A DNA stretch of 64,000 nucleotides from an uncultured Paludibaculum sp. (GTDB lineage Bacteria > Acidobacteriota > Terriglobia > Bryobacterales > Bryobacteraceae): assembly GCF_963665245.1 (NCBI RefSeq), contig NZ_OY762267.1, forward strand, positions 4,250,001 to 4,314,000, given 5' to 3'. This document shows positions 37,788 through 47,341 of the stretch, piece after piece; within the stretch, counting starts at the first letter, position 1; every line of letters starts with the position of its first letter. A program made the position numbers and the translations under genes. The notes below the pieces were generated by a model that did not search any database, had not been told where the DNA came from, and saw only the letters and a program-made list of their open reading frames with translations.

Positions 37788-37853
37788 TCTTATCGTGCGG
37801 GAATTCGCGGCATGAAACCATGGTCTGGAGATGACTTGGATCTGAACCGCTAT
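37788..37853 (-). promoter_or_regulatory. Conserved upstream module of B1
   Basis: In plus orientation: TCTTATCGTG (37788-37797), 20 bp, CCATGG (37818-37823), 24 bp, CGCTAT (37848-37853). The same order and exact spacing occur upstream of B2, B3, B4 and B6. It lies 40 bp before the B1 start. Confidence 0.6.
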
Positions 37854-38139
37854 CCGCTTTTGCAACATGTGCTTGGCGGCGCGGGTTGCTCGACGTAGTC
37901 ACCCGTCGGGTGCGGCACCCAGTGTTGAGGAAACGGATCAGGTGGGCGTGACTCTGAGAGGCATCGCGTCCCTCATCGTAGGGAAGGGTGATCAGTCCTT
38001 CCGGGTGGAACTCTCTTCCGGACCAGACCGCGTGGGGCCAGAAATGGGCAGCAAGTTTGAACGGAACGACGGCATCACGCTGGCTTGACCGGATAAAGGC
38101 GCTGTCTCTGCCTCCGGAGGGGCTGGGTGCGGGAAGGGC
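37854..38139. other. Decayed intergenic DNA
   Basis: No gene recognised. This stretch separates the B1 regulatory module from two inverted relics. Short open frames here show no family features. Confidence 0.45.
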
Positions 38140-38335
38140 CGAACGTGCAGATTGAAGCGCAAATCAAGTCATGCGGCGATCTGGTTCAGTTTGAACGCGA
38201 CCCTCAACGGCAAGGACAGCGCCTCCCATATTGCGGAAATCCGCAACTGGAGCAGGACGAGTTGTGACGAATCGGCGTTTTATCCGAAGGGGATGGGCTG
38301 ACCGCGGGGCGAGAAGCCGGCAGACTACGGAACAA
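38140..38335 (+). pseudogene. Inverted relic of a family A N-terminal domain
   Basis: On the plus strand, opposite to the intact A genes, three frames together give VQIEAQIK, then SLNATLNGKD, CDESAFYPKG and DGLTAGREAGRLR. This follows the Ig-like domain of A2 (SAQI, FRATLNGTD, CTESAALSKVDGLVEGRNVVRMR) in order. At least two frameshifts separate the pieces. It is an old inverted fragment of the same family. Confidence 0.6.
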
Positions 38336-38526
38336 TCCGGGTGAATTTGGATCTGCGTCGAGCAGTGGACTTTCCACCAGATCGCGCGTCGAAGAGTTTC
38401 TCCGAGTGGCTAGCGCTGCACCCAGGGGTCGTGACGATCTCGCGCGACAGGCGTGGTCTTTACACCGAAGGCACCTCGTTAAGTGCGCTTCAAGCTCAGC
38501 AGAAGCGCAGTTGGTGACAGCAGAAG

Positions 38527-38715
38527 ATGGAACGAAAGACCATTCGCCGGTGGCTCCGACCGGGACAGTTTCCCGAACGAAAATCCTAGCGCCGGCCGCA
38601 GTCGAAACGGAGTGGAGTACAGGCTGGTCGAAGGCCAGATCCACGGTCTCAAGATGATTACGCGCCAGGTGTATGGCCTCAGCGGGTTTGAGCTTTTGCA
38701 GGCTCGGTCCTTAGT
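38527..38715 (+). pseudogene. Internally deleted ISL3-type transposase remnant
   Basis: Two typical ends of ISL3 transposases lie next to each other with the middle missing. The first, ERKTIRRWLRPGQFPERK (38530-38583), is the helix-turn-helix end. The second, EGQIHGLKMITRQVYGLSGF then ELLQARSLV (to 38715), is the C-terminus. A TAG lies between them. This is a dead relic next to the A2 3' end. Confidence 0.65.
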
Positions 38716-38765
38716 GGGGGCCCGACAGGCCCCCGGTCGTCCTTTCCAGTAACCCACTCCGCTCG

Positions 38766-41582
38766 CTACCGCGTACAATTACCCCCGCGGCCATCATACT
38801 TCGGCAGGCTGCCCTGGTCACGCAATCCCACCGGTCCCAGTGCGAACCAGACATCCTTGGGCAATCCAGGTATGCCGGTGGCGGCATCCGGCAGGAAGAG
38901 GATCTGACCATACAGCGCCGGCGGCATCTTCTCTTTCATCGTCTTGTCCCAGTTGTTAGTGATCTCGCCCGTGAGAAAGAAGATGTCATTCCCGCCCGTC
39001 GTGGCCGTTGAGAGCGCCGGGAACACACCCCAGACGTTCAAGCTGTCATCGTAAAGCGCCTCGCACTTCCTGACGGGATCGTTGACTCCCAGGGGCCCCC
39101 AGGCTCCGACCTGGCTCGGCAGAGTCACGTCCCAGCCGTAGTAGCTGTCGAGCTGATATGTCCCGGTCAGCAGCGCCGATGTGAAGTAGCGCTTCGCCCC
39201 CAGTTGCATCACCTGGTCGACCTTATCCACCTGGCTGTCCTCGAACACGACATTACGGCTCAGGGCGCTGAGTTTGGGCCAGTCCTGAACGAGGGTGCTG
39301 AACACCGCGTCATAGGTCTCATCCTGGTATTGCATGTAGGTGGCGAACTTGTCAGGCACGGCTGCCGCATTGGCAAACACCGTGTAGTCGGGGATGCCGT
39401 CGTTCCGTGGATCGAGGAGGCCGGAGGAACTCATCGCGTGGATAAAGCCGCTGAGAATGCCGTACAAGGAGTCCTGACCGGTATCCGACGCCAGTATTCC
39501 CGTGACGTTGGCCATTGAGGCTCCCCAGTTCATCACGTCATTCATGCGGAAAGAGAGTTGGGTCTGGCCGTTGCCCCCACTTTCCAGCGCGAGGCTGAGC
39601 TCGTTGGTCATATGCGGAATCACCGTGTCCAGCAGCGTGTCCCGCAGACCGGTGCCCGTGGACCCGTACAAGCGGACGACCCGGTCCATCGCGGCGAATT
39701 CCGCCTGAAGCTGCTGCGCCACGTCGGTCATTTCCTGCTGGCTGAAACTGTAGATCGCTCCGTTGTCCGGATTCGTAAAGGTGCCACCCGAAGGATACGG
39801 ATACTTCGTCAAATCCGTGGGATCCACCCCGCCGAAGATCCCGTTGATCGAAGGCTCGCCATAAACCCCGCGAATATCCGTGGTCGCGGAGGTCGGTTGC
39901 TCGTCTGCTGCCCACAAATTGTGGAAGATCTTGTAGCTGAGGTACTGGTAAGCGTTCACCCGTCCGGGCGTATCCATCATCGGCCACGGCGTGGAGGGCT
40001 GCCAAAGGGTCTTCAGGAAGCTCAGGTCGATAAATGCCGGCCCCTGATCACCGTCAGCCGACAGGTTATTCTGCACGCCGTTGACCGGACGGTACAGATC
40101 GTACATGTCGCGCATCAACACCGCCGAAATCTGCCCCAGTTGGCCACTCGTGCTGGGCGTCGAAGACACCAGCACCTGCCGGTTCGGAAGCCGCGCCCCG
40201 ACCGCGGGGTCCGGAGTCACCAGCCCGGCCAGTACCGAACCCGGATCGGTCATCGACGTCAGGCTATAAGAGGGAATCCCCATCTGGTTCAACATCGTGT
40301 AGGGTTGCTGGTCCGTCACCAGTTGGATCGAGTCCAGGCCAGGCTGTTTACCCCACGCAACCACGTAGATCAGATCCCGCCATGAGATCCGGCTCAAGTA
40401 CACGGTCATCGAGGTCAACTTCTCGAAGTTGTCGGCATCATAGACGGCGCCGCAGAACTTCGGGCATTGCGAATTGTCCCATTCGGGCTCCTGCACCGGG
40501 GTCAACGTCCGTCGCGAAATGGGCAGCACCCAGAACCCCGCCTTCAGGCCCGCCGCCGCCGCCGGAGGCGTGTACGTCACACCATCGATCTGAACCGTCT
40601 TGTTCACCGCATCCACATGCGTAACCACGTTGTTGGTCGGATGAAAATCATAGAGCCCGTGCGCATTCATCGTCAGCACGCCGTTCACCTGAGCCTGCTG
40701 GGCCGGATCCAACTCATAGCCCGTGTTGTAGGACTCCACGCCCAGGCCCCAGCCGGACTTCCCCATCCCCAGCATCATGTAGGTCCACGGGGCTTCTTGA
40801 TCTCCGATCTTTCGGTAATCACTGCCGCCGATCGCTTGCGGGTAAAGGTTGCTCCAGTCCGCGTTGATGTAAGCCAGACTGCCAAGGACGGCGAACGACG
40901 TCGCCGGAATCGCCTCCAGCGCCGCGTTCACTTGCGGAGACGCCAGGCACGTCGTTTTGACTTCCTTTAACGTTCGACGGTCCACCTCAACCAGGAGGTA
41001 CACACTGTTGGAACAGGAGATCGGGTTCGACGGAAACGTCCTCGGACTGCCTGCCGAGAAGGCGTTAGAGCTGATCTGGAACCAGGGCTGCGTGCCGCCC
41101 TGATGGCCGCCAGGCGTCAGGGTGGTGAAGTTGAAGTCCGGCTGTGCCGAGGAGACGGTGGGGGAAGCCGTCGGATCCCCCAGGAGATTCCAGGTAAACG
41201 CGGCCCGCACGTTGGAATACTCGCCACCCCACTCGCGCACGCGCATCCGCACCACGTTCCGCCCTTCCACCAGCCCGTCCACCTTGCTCAGCGCGGCCGA
41301 CTCCGTGCACTTGATCGGATTGCCAGCACAGCTCCGCACAAAGCGGGCCGTGATGTCCGTGCCGTTCAATGTAGCCCGGAACGTCGACTCAGTGGCCCGC
41401 GGGCTGATCTGGGCGGACACTCGCACGGTGACGCCGCCAAGAGTGGCGTTTCGCTTTGGACTGGTGACCACCAGCAGTGGCGATTTACGCGCCTGCAGAG
41501 GTGGGGGAGATGCCGCCCATCCCAGGGAAGTGAGAGCCAAAAAGGCGGAGATGCCGGAGGAGGCCCAGGATATCGATTTCAT
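38766..41582 (-). CDS. Family A secreted protein A2, 938 aa
   Basis: Start at 41582 (GGAAAG upstream), opening the signal peptide MKSISWASSGISAFLALTSL. The Ig-like domain covers about 30-140 (LLVVTSPKRNATLGGVTVRV, LNGTDITARF, DGLVEGRNVVRMRV). The ILEI/FAM3-like segment is about 175-290 (SVYLLVEVDRRTLKEVKTTC, YINADWSNLYPQAIGGSDYR, APWTMMLGMGKSGWG-like). Later blocks shared with A1 and A3 include LSFLKTLWQPSTPWPMMDTP, SSGLLDPRNDGIPDYTV and LPKDVWFALGPVGL at the end. No catalytic motif is recognised. It is followed by transposon and A-family debris and preceded by B2 (240 bp), so B2-A2 looks like the unit from which B1-A1 arose. Its 5' leader resembles that of A3. Confidence 0.78.
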   Translation of the reverse strand: MKSISWASSGISAFLALTSLGWAASPPPLQARKSPLLVVTSPKRNATLGGVTVRVSAQISPRATESTFRATLNGTDITARFVRSCAGNPIKCTESAALSKVDGLVEGRNVVRMRVREWGGEYSNVRAAFTWNLLGDPTASPTVSSAQPDFNFTTLTPGGHQGGTQPWFQISSNAFSAGSPRTFPSNPISCSNSVYLLVEVDRRTLKEVKTTCLASPQVNAALEAIPATSFAVLGSLAYINADWSNLYPQAIGGSDYRKIGDQEAPWTYMMLGMGKSGWGLGVESYNTGYELDPAQQAQVNGVLTMNAHGLYDFHPTNNVVTHVDAVNKTVQIDGVTYTPPAAAAGLKAGFWVLPISRRTLTPVQEPEWDNSQCPKFCGAVYDADNFEKLTSMTVYLSRISWRDLIYVVAWGKQPGLDSIQLVTDQQPYTMLNQMGIPSYSLTSMTDPGSVLAGLVTPDPAVGARLPNRQVLVSSTPSTSGQLGQISAVLMRDMYDLYRPVNGVQNNLSADGDQGPAFIDLSFLKTLWQPSTPWPMMDTPGRVNAYQYLSYKIFHNLWAADEQPTSATTDIRGVYGEPSINGIFGGVDPTDLTKYPYPSGGTFTNPDNGAIYSFSQQEMTDVAQQLQAEFAAMDRVVRLYGSTGTGLRDTLLDTVIPHMTNELSLALESGGNGQTQLSFRMNDVMNWGASMANVTGILASDTGQDSLYGILSGFIHAMSSSGLLDPRNDGIPDYTVFANAAAVPDKFATYMQYQDETYDAVFSTLVQDWPKLSALSRNVVFEDSQVDKVDQVMQLGAKRYFTSALLTGTYQLDSYYGWDVTLPSQVGAWGPLGVNDPVRKCEALYDDSLNVWGVFPALSTATTGGNDIFFLTGEITNNWDKTMKEKMPPALYGQILFLPDAATGIPGLPKDVWFALGPVGLRDQGSLPKYDGRGGNCTR

Positions 41583-41822
41583 GGAATTCTTTCCTTTCTT
41601 CAGGCCAGGCGCCATCCAGCGCCCCCTACAGGGAGGGGGGACAGTGGCTGGAGGGTTTTTATCAGGGGTTGACAGACAATCACCGCGGCAGCAGTCTCAG
41701 CCGCCGGCTACGGGTAGACCCGCGGCGGTAACAGGGGCTGCGTGATCAGGGTGGGGAGAGGCCCGCGGGTGCCAAGGGACTGTGCAGATCAGCCCCTGGC
41801 ACCCCGCGGCTTGCTACAGCAC

Positions 41823-43496
41823 CTACCGATTCCTTGCGGAATCCAGCCTCCAGGCTGTGCTGTGAGCAGCCGGGACGAACTCCACCTCGCCCGGCAATGT
41901 CGTCGATACCGCTGCCGCCAACCGGCTGCCCGCCGGAGCGATCTGGAAGACTCCCGCGCCCGCCTCCCGCAACTGGAACCTCTGCGCCGCCGAAGCCTCC
42001 GCACAGGCCGCCAACCCCAATCGGTAGCGCCCGGCATCCCCACGCGCCTCGGCGCAACGGCCGGACTGGGCGTCAATGAACTTCACCGGCCCGTCCGGCC
42101 CCTCGCCGGTGGGCGCAACCAGCCACTTCTGCGCCGCGCCGCCTGCCGAGGTGCCCGAGGCGGCCGACACCGCGCCATCCGCATCTTCCGCCGCCAGCCA
42201 CTGGACTCCGGAATCGAGCGCCGCGATCGACGTCGATTCCAGAATCTTCCAGCGGTACACCTGGCTAGGCGGGAACGTGGTCTTGTCGATCAACATCAGC
42301 CGCGAGGAGCCGGGCAGCGCCGTCACCGCGAGCCGCGGCATGTCCGCCATCACTACGTAGAAGTAGGAGCCTGTGTACTCCAGCCAGAAAGCCTGCGTCT
42401 GCGAGTTCTGCACGTCGGCCTGGCAGGGCCCCTGCGACACCTCGTAGCTCCTCAACTCCGCGCAGAGTCCGTTCGCCTCGTTGCGCAGTTGGTAGGCGGT
42501 CACCCCCGACTTCTTCACCGGCCAGAAGATCCAGGAGTCCGCGCGACCGGTGCCGGCCGGCAAGGCATGCAGCTCGGCGCCCGGCTGGTCCACCTTACCC
42601 TGCTGATGCCACAGCGTCGTGGTCCCCCCGGTGGTCGAGGTGATGGCGCCCCGGTTGTAGGAACCGGAGATTCCAATCGTGCCATTCCGCTCCACCCACC
42701 CGTAGCGGGCGCCGTTGTCCAGGAGAAACAGCGAATTCACTTCGTGGCTGTTCCCGCCCGTGGACCCCAGGAAGGTGGCGTCGCCGTAGCTGAACACCCC
42801 GCCGTCCCGCTTCAGCATCCAATATCCATTCACCGCGCCGCCCGCCGTGTAGCTGAGCGCCAGCCCCGTGTAGTCCTGTTTGAACGCGCCGCCGGTGGAA
42901 CCGTGGAACACCGCGTCCCCCCGGGTATGCACGCCGCCATCATCCTTCAGGATGTAGTAGCCGTTGCCCGACGGCGTCGGCGCGATCGTGGTCCCCATCA
43001 GATCGAACCCCTCCACGGCGTCCCCAAAATGCTTGGCGGTCCCCGCGCACCACACCTGGCCTCGATAGCTCAGCGCCCACAGCCCCTGTCCATCCGGTGT
43101 GGCCGCCGCGGACGTCACGTACTCATATTGGCCTGGATCCATGGGGTAGCCCGCGCAGTTCGACAGGCGCCCGCCGCAAATCTCGGGAGCTTCGCCGCGC
43201 GCATGGATCACGCCCTTCTTGGTCACCACCCAGTAGCCCGACTTGCCGGGAGCGGCCACCACCGTGCCAGGCTCGTCCACACTCGGGTATGCGGGTGCGC
43301 CTCCGATCGCCAAGGTCTTGCCGGAGTCCTCACCGGTCTGCAATTGGAGCCAGATGCCGCCGTTAGGCGCCTGTGCCGCGCTGGTGAGCCAAACCATGCC
43401 GCCATAATCTGACGCCCGCGCCATCGGCGCCAGCGTCAACCACGCCAGCGCCAGGGGCGCCGCAAGTCCGCATAGAGTCTGATAAATCGTCTTCAT
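41823..43496 (-). CDS. Family B secreted propeller/lectin-like protein B2, 557 aa
   Basis: A signal peptide (ending MARA, about 29) is followed by six repeats of about 40-50 residues, for example PGKSGYWVVTKKGVIHARGE, PSGNGYYILKDDGGVHTRGD and VNGYWMLKRDGGVFSYGDAT, each with an FHGSTGG or FLGSTGG turn. This GYW-x4-DGGV-x3-GDA-x2-GSTGG repeat is seen in exported proteins of other bacteria and is expected to form a beta-propeller. From about 300 the protein resembles a ricin-B lectin: NGLCAELRSYEVSQGPCQAD with QAFWL, and SGRCAEARGDAGRYRLGLAA with QRFQL. It lacks the PVPNSTVRF block of B3-B6 and pairs best with the B1 pseudogene. It has its own upstream module. Confidence 0.78.
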   Translation of the reverse strand: MKTIYQTLCGLAAPLALAWLTLAPMARASDYGGMVWLTSAAQAPNGGIWLQLQTGEDSGKTLAIGGAPAYPSVDEPGTVVAAPGKSGYWVVTKKGVIHARGEAPEICGGRLSNCAGYPMDPGQYEYVTSAAATPDGQGLWALSYRGQVWCAGTAKHFGDAVEGFDLMGTTIAPTPSGNGYYILKDDGGVHTRGDAVFHGSTGGAFKQDYTGLALSYTAGGAVNGYWMLKRDGGVFSYGDATFLGSTGGNSHEVNSLFLLDNGARYGWVERNGTIGISGSYNRGAITSTTGGTTTLWHQQGKVDQPGAELHALPAGTGRADSWIFWPVKKSGVTAYQLRNEANGLCAELRSYEVSQGPCQADVQNSQTQAFWLEYTGSYFYVVMADMPRLAVTALPGSSRLMLIDKTTFPPSQVYRWKILESTSIAALDSGVQWLAAEDADGAVSAASGTSAGGAAQKWLVAPTGEGPDGPVKFIDAQSGRCAEARGDAGRYRLGLAACAEASAAQRFQLREAGAGVFQIAPAGSRLAAAVSTTLPGEVEFVPAAHSTAWRLDSARNR

Positions 43497-43533
43497 TTTC
43501 CTGTCCTCTCGAAGTCTTTGGATTGCTTCCTGG

Positions 43534-43599
43534 CCCTATCGTGGGCGAACTCGCGCTCTCCCGCCATGGTCTGGAGATGGTCTCGAACTGAATCAATAT
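43534..43599 (-). promoter_or_regulatory. Conserved upstream module of B2
   Basis: In plus orientation: CCCTATCGTG (43534-43543), 20 bp, CCATGG (43564-43569), 24 bp, CAATAT (43594-43599). It lies 37 bp upstream of the B2 start. Confidence 0.65.
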
Positions 43600-43668
43600 G
43601 CTGCGTGTTTCCAGTACTTTACGGGCGCCGATCACATGCCCGCGAGACGGCGCCCTCCGTACCGCCCG

Positions 43669-45309
43669 CTATGGCAATTTGCTCAGGTCCATGTTCCAGC
43701 GCACGCTCGCCGCCGAGAACATCACCCCGTGGTTCCAGGCTGGCGCGGCACCCACCGAGTCGCTGAACGCGATGTTGATGCGATAGGCCTTCGGGCCGTC
43801 TTCCATCAGGCGAAACGTCTGCGGCTGCACGGCAGGCTGACACACGGACTGGAACAGGTGATGCGCCCCGTCCAACCACTTGAACTCCCCGCAGTACCCC
43901 GTCTCCATGCTGATGAACCGGACCGTCGAACCCGGAACCGGGGCGGTGGCCGCCACAACCCAGTTCTGACGAGGCGTCTCGGGTCCCGGCACGCTGGTGC
44001 TGGTCTGGTTGCCCACCGCGTTCCACGTGTGCCACTGCGCACCCGTGGCTTCCGATGTGACCGTCGTCACGTCCAGCGTGCGCCACTCGCCGTTGCCGGC
44101 GGTCAGCAGCCTCAGACGTGACCCTTCCTCCTTCACCAGGTAGTACTGCGGGTGTGGGGCCCATACCACCCAGAAGGTTCCGTTGGCGCCGTCCACGATC
44201 CAGAATGCCTGTGGCTTCATCTTGAGGAGATCCTGTTGGCAGGCCGCCAGCACCAGCACATCCGAGCGGACCTCCAGGCACATGCCATTGCGTTCGTTGC
44301 GCACCTGGTTGACGTACGTTCCGTTCCACCTGATGGGCCAGAAGACCCAACTTTCCACGCGGCTGGACCCGAGCGTCGCCGCGTGCAACTCCGTCCCGGG
44401 CTTGTCCACACCGCCATTCAGGGTCCACACCGGACTGAGATCGTACTCAGAAGTCGACACCGGCCCCCGGCGGTACGAGTTTGATAGCCCGATCTTGCCG
44501 TCATAGGTCACCGAACCGTACCGGATACCGCCATCCACCGGAAACAACGACGTGATTCGTGAAGACCCGCCTCCCGCCGGTCCCAGGGTGGCCGCATCGC
44601 CATAGGCGTGGACGCTGCCGTCCTGCTCCAGCATCCAGTAGCCATTCACCGCCCCGACCGCCGTCCGGCTCAGCACCAGGCCGTTGTACTCCCGGTGGAA
44701 GTGGCCACCGGTAGACCCGAAGAACTCCGCGTCACCTCGGGCATGCACCCCGCCGTCACTCATCAGAATGTAGTAGCCTTTGCCGCTCGGAGTCGGCGTG
44801 ATGGCAGTCCCGACACTCGTGGTGTCATTCCGATAGTCACCAAAGGGCATGGCTGTTCCGGCTGTCCACACCTGGCCGTGATCACCCAAGGCCCAGAACC
44901 CCCCGCCATCGGGCGTAGCCGCGGCGTGGGTCACGTACGAGTTGGCGCCGGGATTGCTCGGGAAGTTGCTGCACTTCGAGAGGTGCCCTTCGCACAGCAG
45001 TGGCGCCTCTCCCCGTGCGTGGATGTCGCCCCGCTTCGTAATCACCCAATAGCCGTTCTTGCCAGGAATCGCCACGAGCGTGCCGGGCGCGTTCACGCTC
45101 TCAAACACCGGGGCTCCTCCCGATACAACCGTCCTGCCCCCATTTACGGTGTCGTTCACCTGAATCCAGAAGCCGCCATTGGGAGCCTGCGCGGCGCTGG
45201 TGACGTAGACGTTGCCATCGTAGTAATCGGAAGCCTTGGCGGCATGGCTCAACCCAAACGCCGCCAGCACCATCGCAACTACAATTCGGATCAATTGACT
45301 CGTGATCAT
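43669..45309 (-). CDS. Family B secreted propeller/lectin-like protein B3, 546 aa
   Basis: The start at 45309 opens a signal peptide (MITSQLIRIVVAMVLAAFGL, cut after AKA); the frame runs further upstream without support. Six propeller-type repeats follow, including PGKNGYWVITKRGDIHARGE, GFWALGDHGQVWTAGTAMPF and VNGYWMLEQDGSVHAYGDAA. The C-terminal half has the ricin-like Cys/Gln pattern (RNGMCLEVRSDVLVLAACQQ with QAFWI; METGYCGEFKWLDGAHHLFQ with QTFRL). The last 25 residues include AAPAWNHGVMFSAASVRWNM, conserved in B3-B6. It is a member of the B3-B6 subgroup and has a weaker version of the upstream module. Confidence 0.78.
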   Translation of the reverse strand: MITSQLIRIVVAMVLAAFGLSHAAKASDYYDGNVYVTSAAQAPNGGFWIQVNDTVNGGRTVVSGGAPVFESVNAPGTLVAIPGKNGYWVITKRGDIHARGEAPLLCEGHLSKCSNFPSNPGANSYVTHAAATPDGGGFWALGDHGQVWTAGTAMPFGDYRNDTTSVGTAITPTPSGKGYYILMSDGGVHARGDAEFFGSTGGHFHREYNGLVLSRTAVGAVNGYWMLEQDGSVHAYGDAATLGPAGGGSSRITSLFPVDGGIRYGSVTYDGKIGLSNSYRRGPVSTSEYDLSPVWTLNGGVDKPGTELHAATLGSSRVESWVFWPIRWNGTYVNQVRNERNGMCLEVRSDVLVLAACQQDLLKMKPQAFWIVDGANGTFWVVWAPHPQYYLVKEEGSRLRLLTAGNGEWRTLDVTTVTSEATGAQWHTWNAVGNQTSTSVPGPETPRQNWVVAATAPVPGSTVRFISMETGYCGEFKWLDGAHHLFQSVCQPAVQPQTFRLMEDGPKAYRINIAFSDSVGAAPAWNHGVMFSAASVRWNMDLSKLP

Positions 45310-45357
45310 TGCTCTGACCTTTCCTGCTCTTTCAATCTCTTGTGAAACTCTCTTCTG

Positions 45358-45423
45358 CCCCATATTCGGCCAACCCGGACGGCAAAGCCATGGACCGGAG
45401 CTGAACTCGAAATCGACCGATAT
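45358..45423 (-). promoter_or_regulatory. Conserved upstream module of B3
   Basis: In plus orientation: CCCCATATTC (45358-45367), 20 bp, CCATGG (45388-45393), 24 bp, CGATAT (45418-45423). The first motif is degenerate but the spacing is exact. Confidence 0.55.
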
Positions 45424-45503
45424 CTACTGCAAATTCAGCGGCTTACAGGCGCCAATGACAGCCGCCTCGCAGGGCTCCAGGAAGGCTGCTGAGGCGAGGT
45501 GCC

Positions 45504-47147
45504 CTACAGCGAATCCGTGAGGTCCAGCACCCACCGCTGGCTCGCCTGCGTGAACATCACCCCGCCGGTGAAGCCCGGCGCTGCGCCAACTGCACTGTGA
45601 AAGGCAATGCTGATCCTGAAGACATTTCCACCATCAGGCACCAACCGGAACGTCTGGTTCTGCACCGCCATCTGGCATGTAGCGTTGAACAGGTAGTCAG
45701 CCGTGCCGCTCCACTTGAACTCCCCGCAGCGCCCCGTCGCCATGCTGACGAACCGTACCGTCGAGCCGGCAACCGGAGCCGTCGTGGCCACCACCCATCT
45801 CTGCGGCGCCGTTTGCAGATCCGGTACTCCGAGGTGCGTCTTGTCGCCCACCGCGCCTGACGTGTACCACTGCCCTCTGGTGGCCTCGGAGGTGACAGTC
45901 GTCGTGGCCAGCGTGCGCCACTGCGTACTCCCACTCATGGAGATCTCCAGCAGCGATTTGCCCGGCTTGATGACGATCGCTAGATATCCGTTTTGAGCCG
46001 GCGACACATACATGTTGTCGTCCCCTCCCGAACTGGTCACAAACGCCTGTGCCCCGGAGTTGCCGAAATTGGCCTGGCACACCGCCTGCACCAACCGGTC
46101 TCCACTGGCTTCCAGGCACAGTCCATTGAACTCGTGCCGCAACTGATACACCGGCAGCCCTCCCCACTTGGTCGGCCAGAAGATCCAACTGTCCACCCGG
46201 CCGCTTCCCAGTTGCTTCGCGTGGACCTCGGCGCCCGGCTTGTCCACATCGCCCTGCAACGTCCAAACCATGCTCAAATCGTGCTCCGTCGTCGACACCG
46301 GGCCTCGGCGGTACGACGTGGAGTAACCAGTCGTGCCGTTGTAGGTCACCCATCCGTAGCGGATACCGCCGTCCATACTGAACATCGAAGTCACGCGGGA
46401 GCTGTTCCCGCCAGTGGACCCCAGGAAGGCGGCATCGCCGAACGTGTGGACTCCTCCGTCTTCCTCCAAAATCCAGTAGCCGTTCACTGCTCCCACCGCC
46501 GTCTTGCTCAGCACCATGCCGGTGTACTCACGGCCATACTGGCCGCCGGTGGAACCGAAGAAGACCGCGTCACCCCGGGTATGTACGCCCCCATCGCTCA
46601 TCAGGATGTAGTAGCCCTTGCCGCTCGGCGTCGGAACAATGGCGGACCCGTAGATGTTGTTCTCTCCTTGCCGGTCGCCGTAGGGCTGTGCTGTCCCCAC
46701 GGTCCACACCTGGCCGTCATAACCCAGAACCCACAAGCCCAAACCGTCGGGCGTGGCTGCGGCATGGGTGACAAAGCTCTTGTTTCCCGGATCACTCGGG
46801 TAGTTGCTGCACTTGGAAAGATGGCCTTCACAGAACGCTGGGGCATCGCCCCGCGAGACGATGTCGCCCCGTTTCGTCACCACCCAATAACCGTTCTTGC
46901 CGGGAACAGCCACGATGGTGCCGGGCGCGTTGACACTCTCAAACACGGGAGCCGGACCCGACACGATCGTCTTGCCGGTATGCGCCGTATCGTTCACCTG
47001 AATCCAGAAGCCGCCATTGGGAGCCGGCGCGACGCTGGTGACCCACATGTTGCCGCTATCATGATGGGCGGCAGTGGCCGAGAGGCTGAATGTGAACGCC
47101 GCCAACACTGCGGTGATAACGGCGCGGTTCAAGTAATTGGTCTGCAT
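45504..47147 (-). CDS. Family B secreted propeller/lectin-like protein B4, 547 aa
   Basis: Start at 47147, opening the signal peptide MQTNYLNRAVITAVLAAFTF (cut after ATA). Propeller repeats include PGKNGYWVVTKRGDIVSRGD, PSGKGYYILMSDGGVHTRGD and VNGYWILEEDGGVHTFGDAA. The ricin-like half has FNGLCLEASGDRLVQAVCQA with QAFVT, and MATGRCGEFKWSGTADYLFN with QTFRL. It ends GVMFTQASQRWVLDLTDSL. The repeat unit and cysteine positions are the same as in B3, B5 and B6. The upstream module spans the region of the longer open frame, supporting the shorter start. Confidence 0.78.
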   Translation of the reverse strand: MQTNYLNRAVITAVLAAFTFSLSATAAHHDSGNMWVTSVAPAPNGGFWIQVNDTAHTGKTIVSGPAPVFESVNAPGTIVAVPGKNGYWVVTKRGDIVSRGDAPAFCEGHLSKCSNYPSDPGNKSFVTHAAATPDGLGLWVLGYDGQVWTVGTAQPYGDRQGENNIYGSAIVPTPSGKGYYILMSDGGVHTRGDAVFFGSTGGQYGREYTGMVLSKTAVGAVNGYWILEEDGGVHTFGDAAFLGSTGGNSSRVTSMFSMDGGIRYGWVTYNGTTGYSTSYRRGPVSTTEHDLSMVWTLQGDVDKPGAEVHAKQLGSGRVDSWIFWPTKWGGLPVYQLRHEFNGLCLEASGDRLVQAVCQANFGNSGAQAFVTSSGGDDNMYVSPAQNGYLAIVIKPGKSLLEISMSGSTQWRTLATTTVTSEATRGQWYTSGAVGDKTHLGVPDLQTAPQRWVVATTAPVAGSTVRFVSMATGRCGEFKWSGTADYLFNATCQMAVQNQTFRLVPDGGNVFRISIAFHSAVGAAPGFTGGVMFTQASQRWVLDLTDSL

Positions 47148-47194
47148 TTTCTGATCTCTTTTCTCTTGTGGAGTTTTGTTCAATCCGGACATGA

Positions 47195-47260
47195 CCCATG
47201 TTCGGCGAGTTCCCGGTTCAGAACCATGGAACACGCATGAACTCGCTCTGAACTGATAAC
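47195..47260 (-). promoter_or_regulatory. Conserved upstream module of B4
   Basis: In plus orientation: CCCATGTTCG (47195-47204), 20 bp, CCATGG (47225-47230), 24 bp, TGATAA (47255-47260). The outer motifs are degenerate and the spacing is exact. Confidence 0.5.
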
Positions 47261-47341
47261 CTGTGCGTATTCAGTCACATAGCCGCACTGCTGACGTCGC
47301 CCGCGCCGGCGGTCAGTCAGCTTCCGGAGTTGAGCGGAAAC

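Noticed and set aside
38204..38644. A 146-aa minus-strand frame in the debris before A2
   Set aside because: It covers two plus-strand relics (A-type Ig fragment and ISL3 remnant) and shows no family features.
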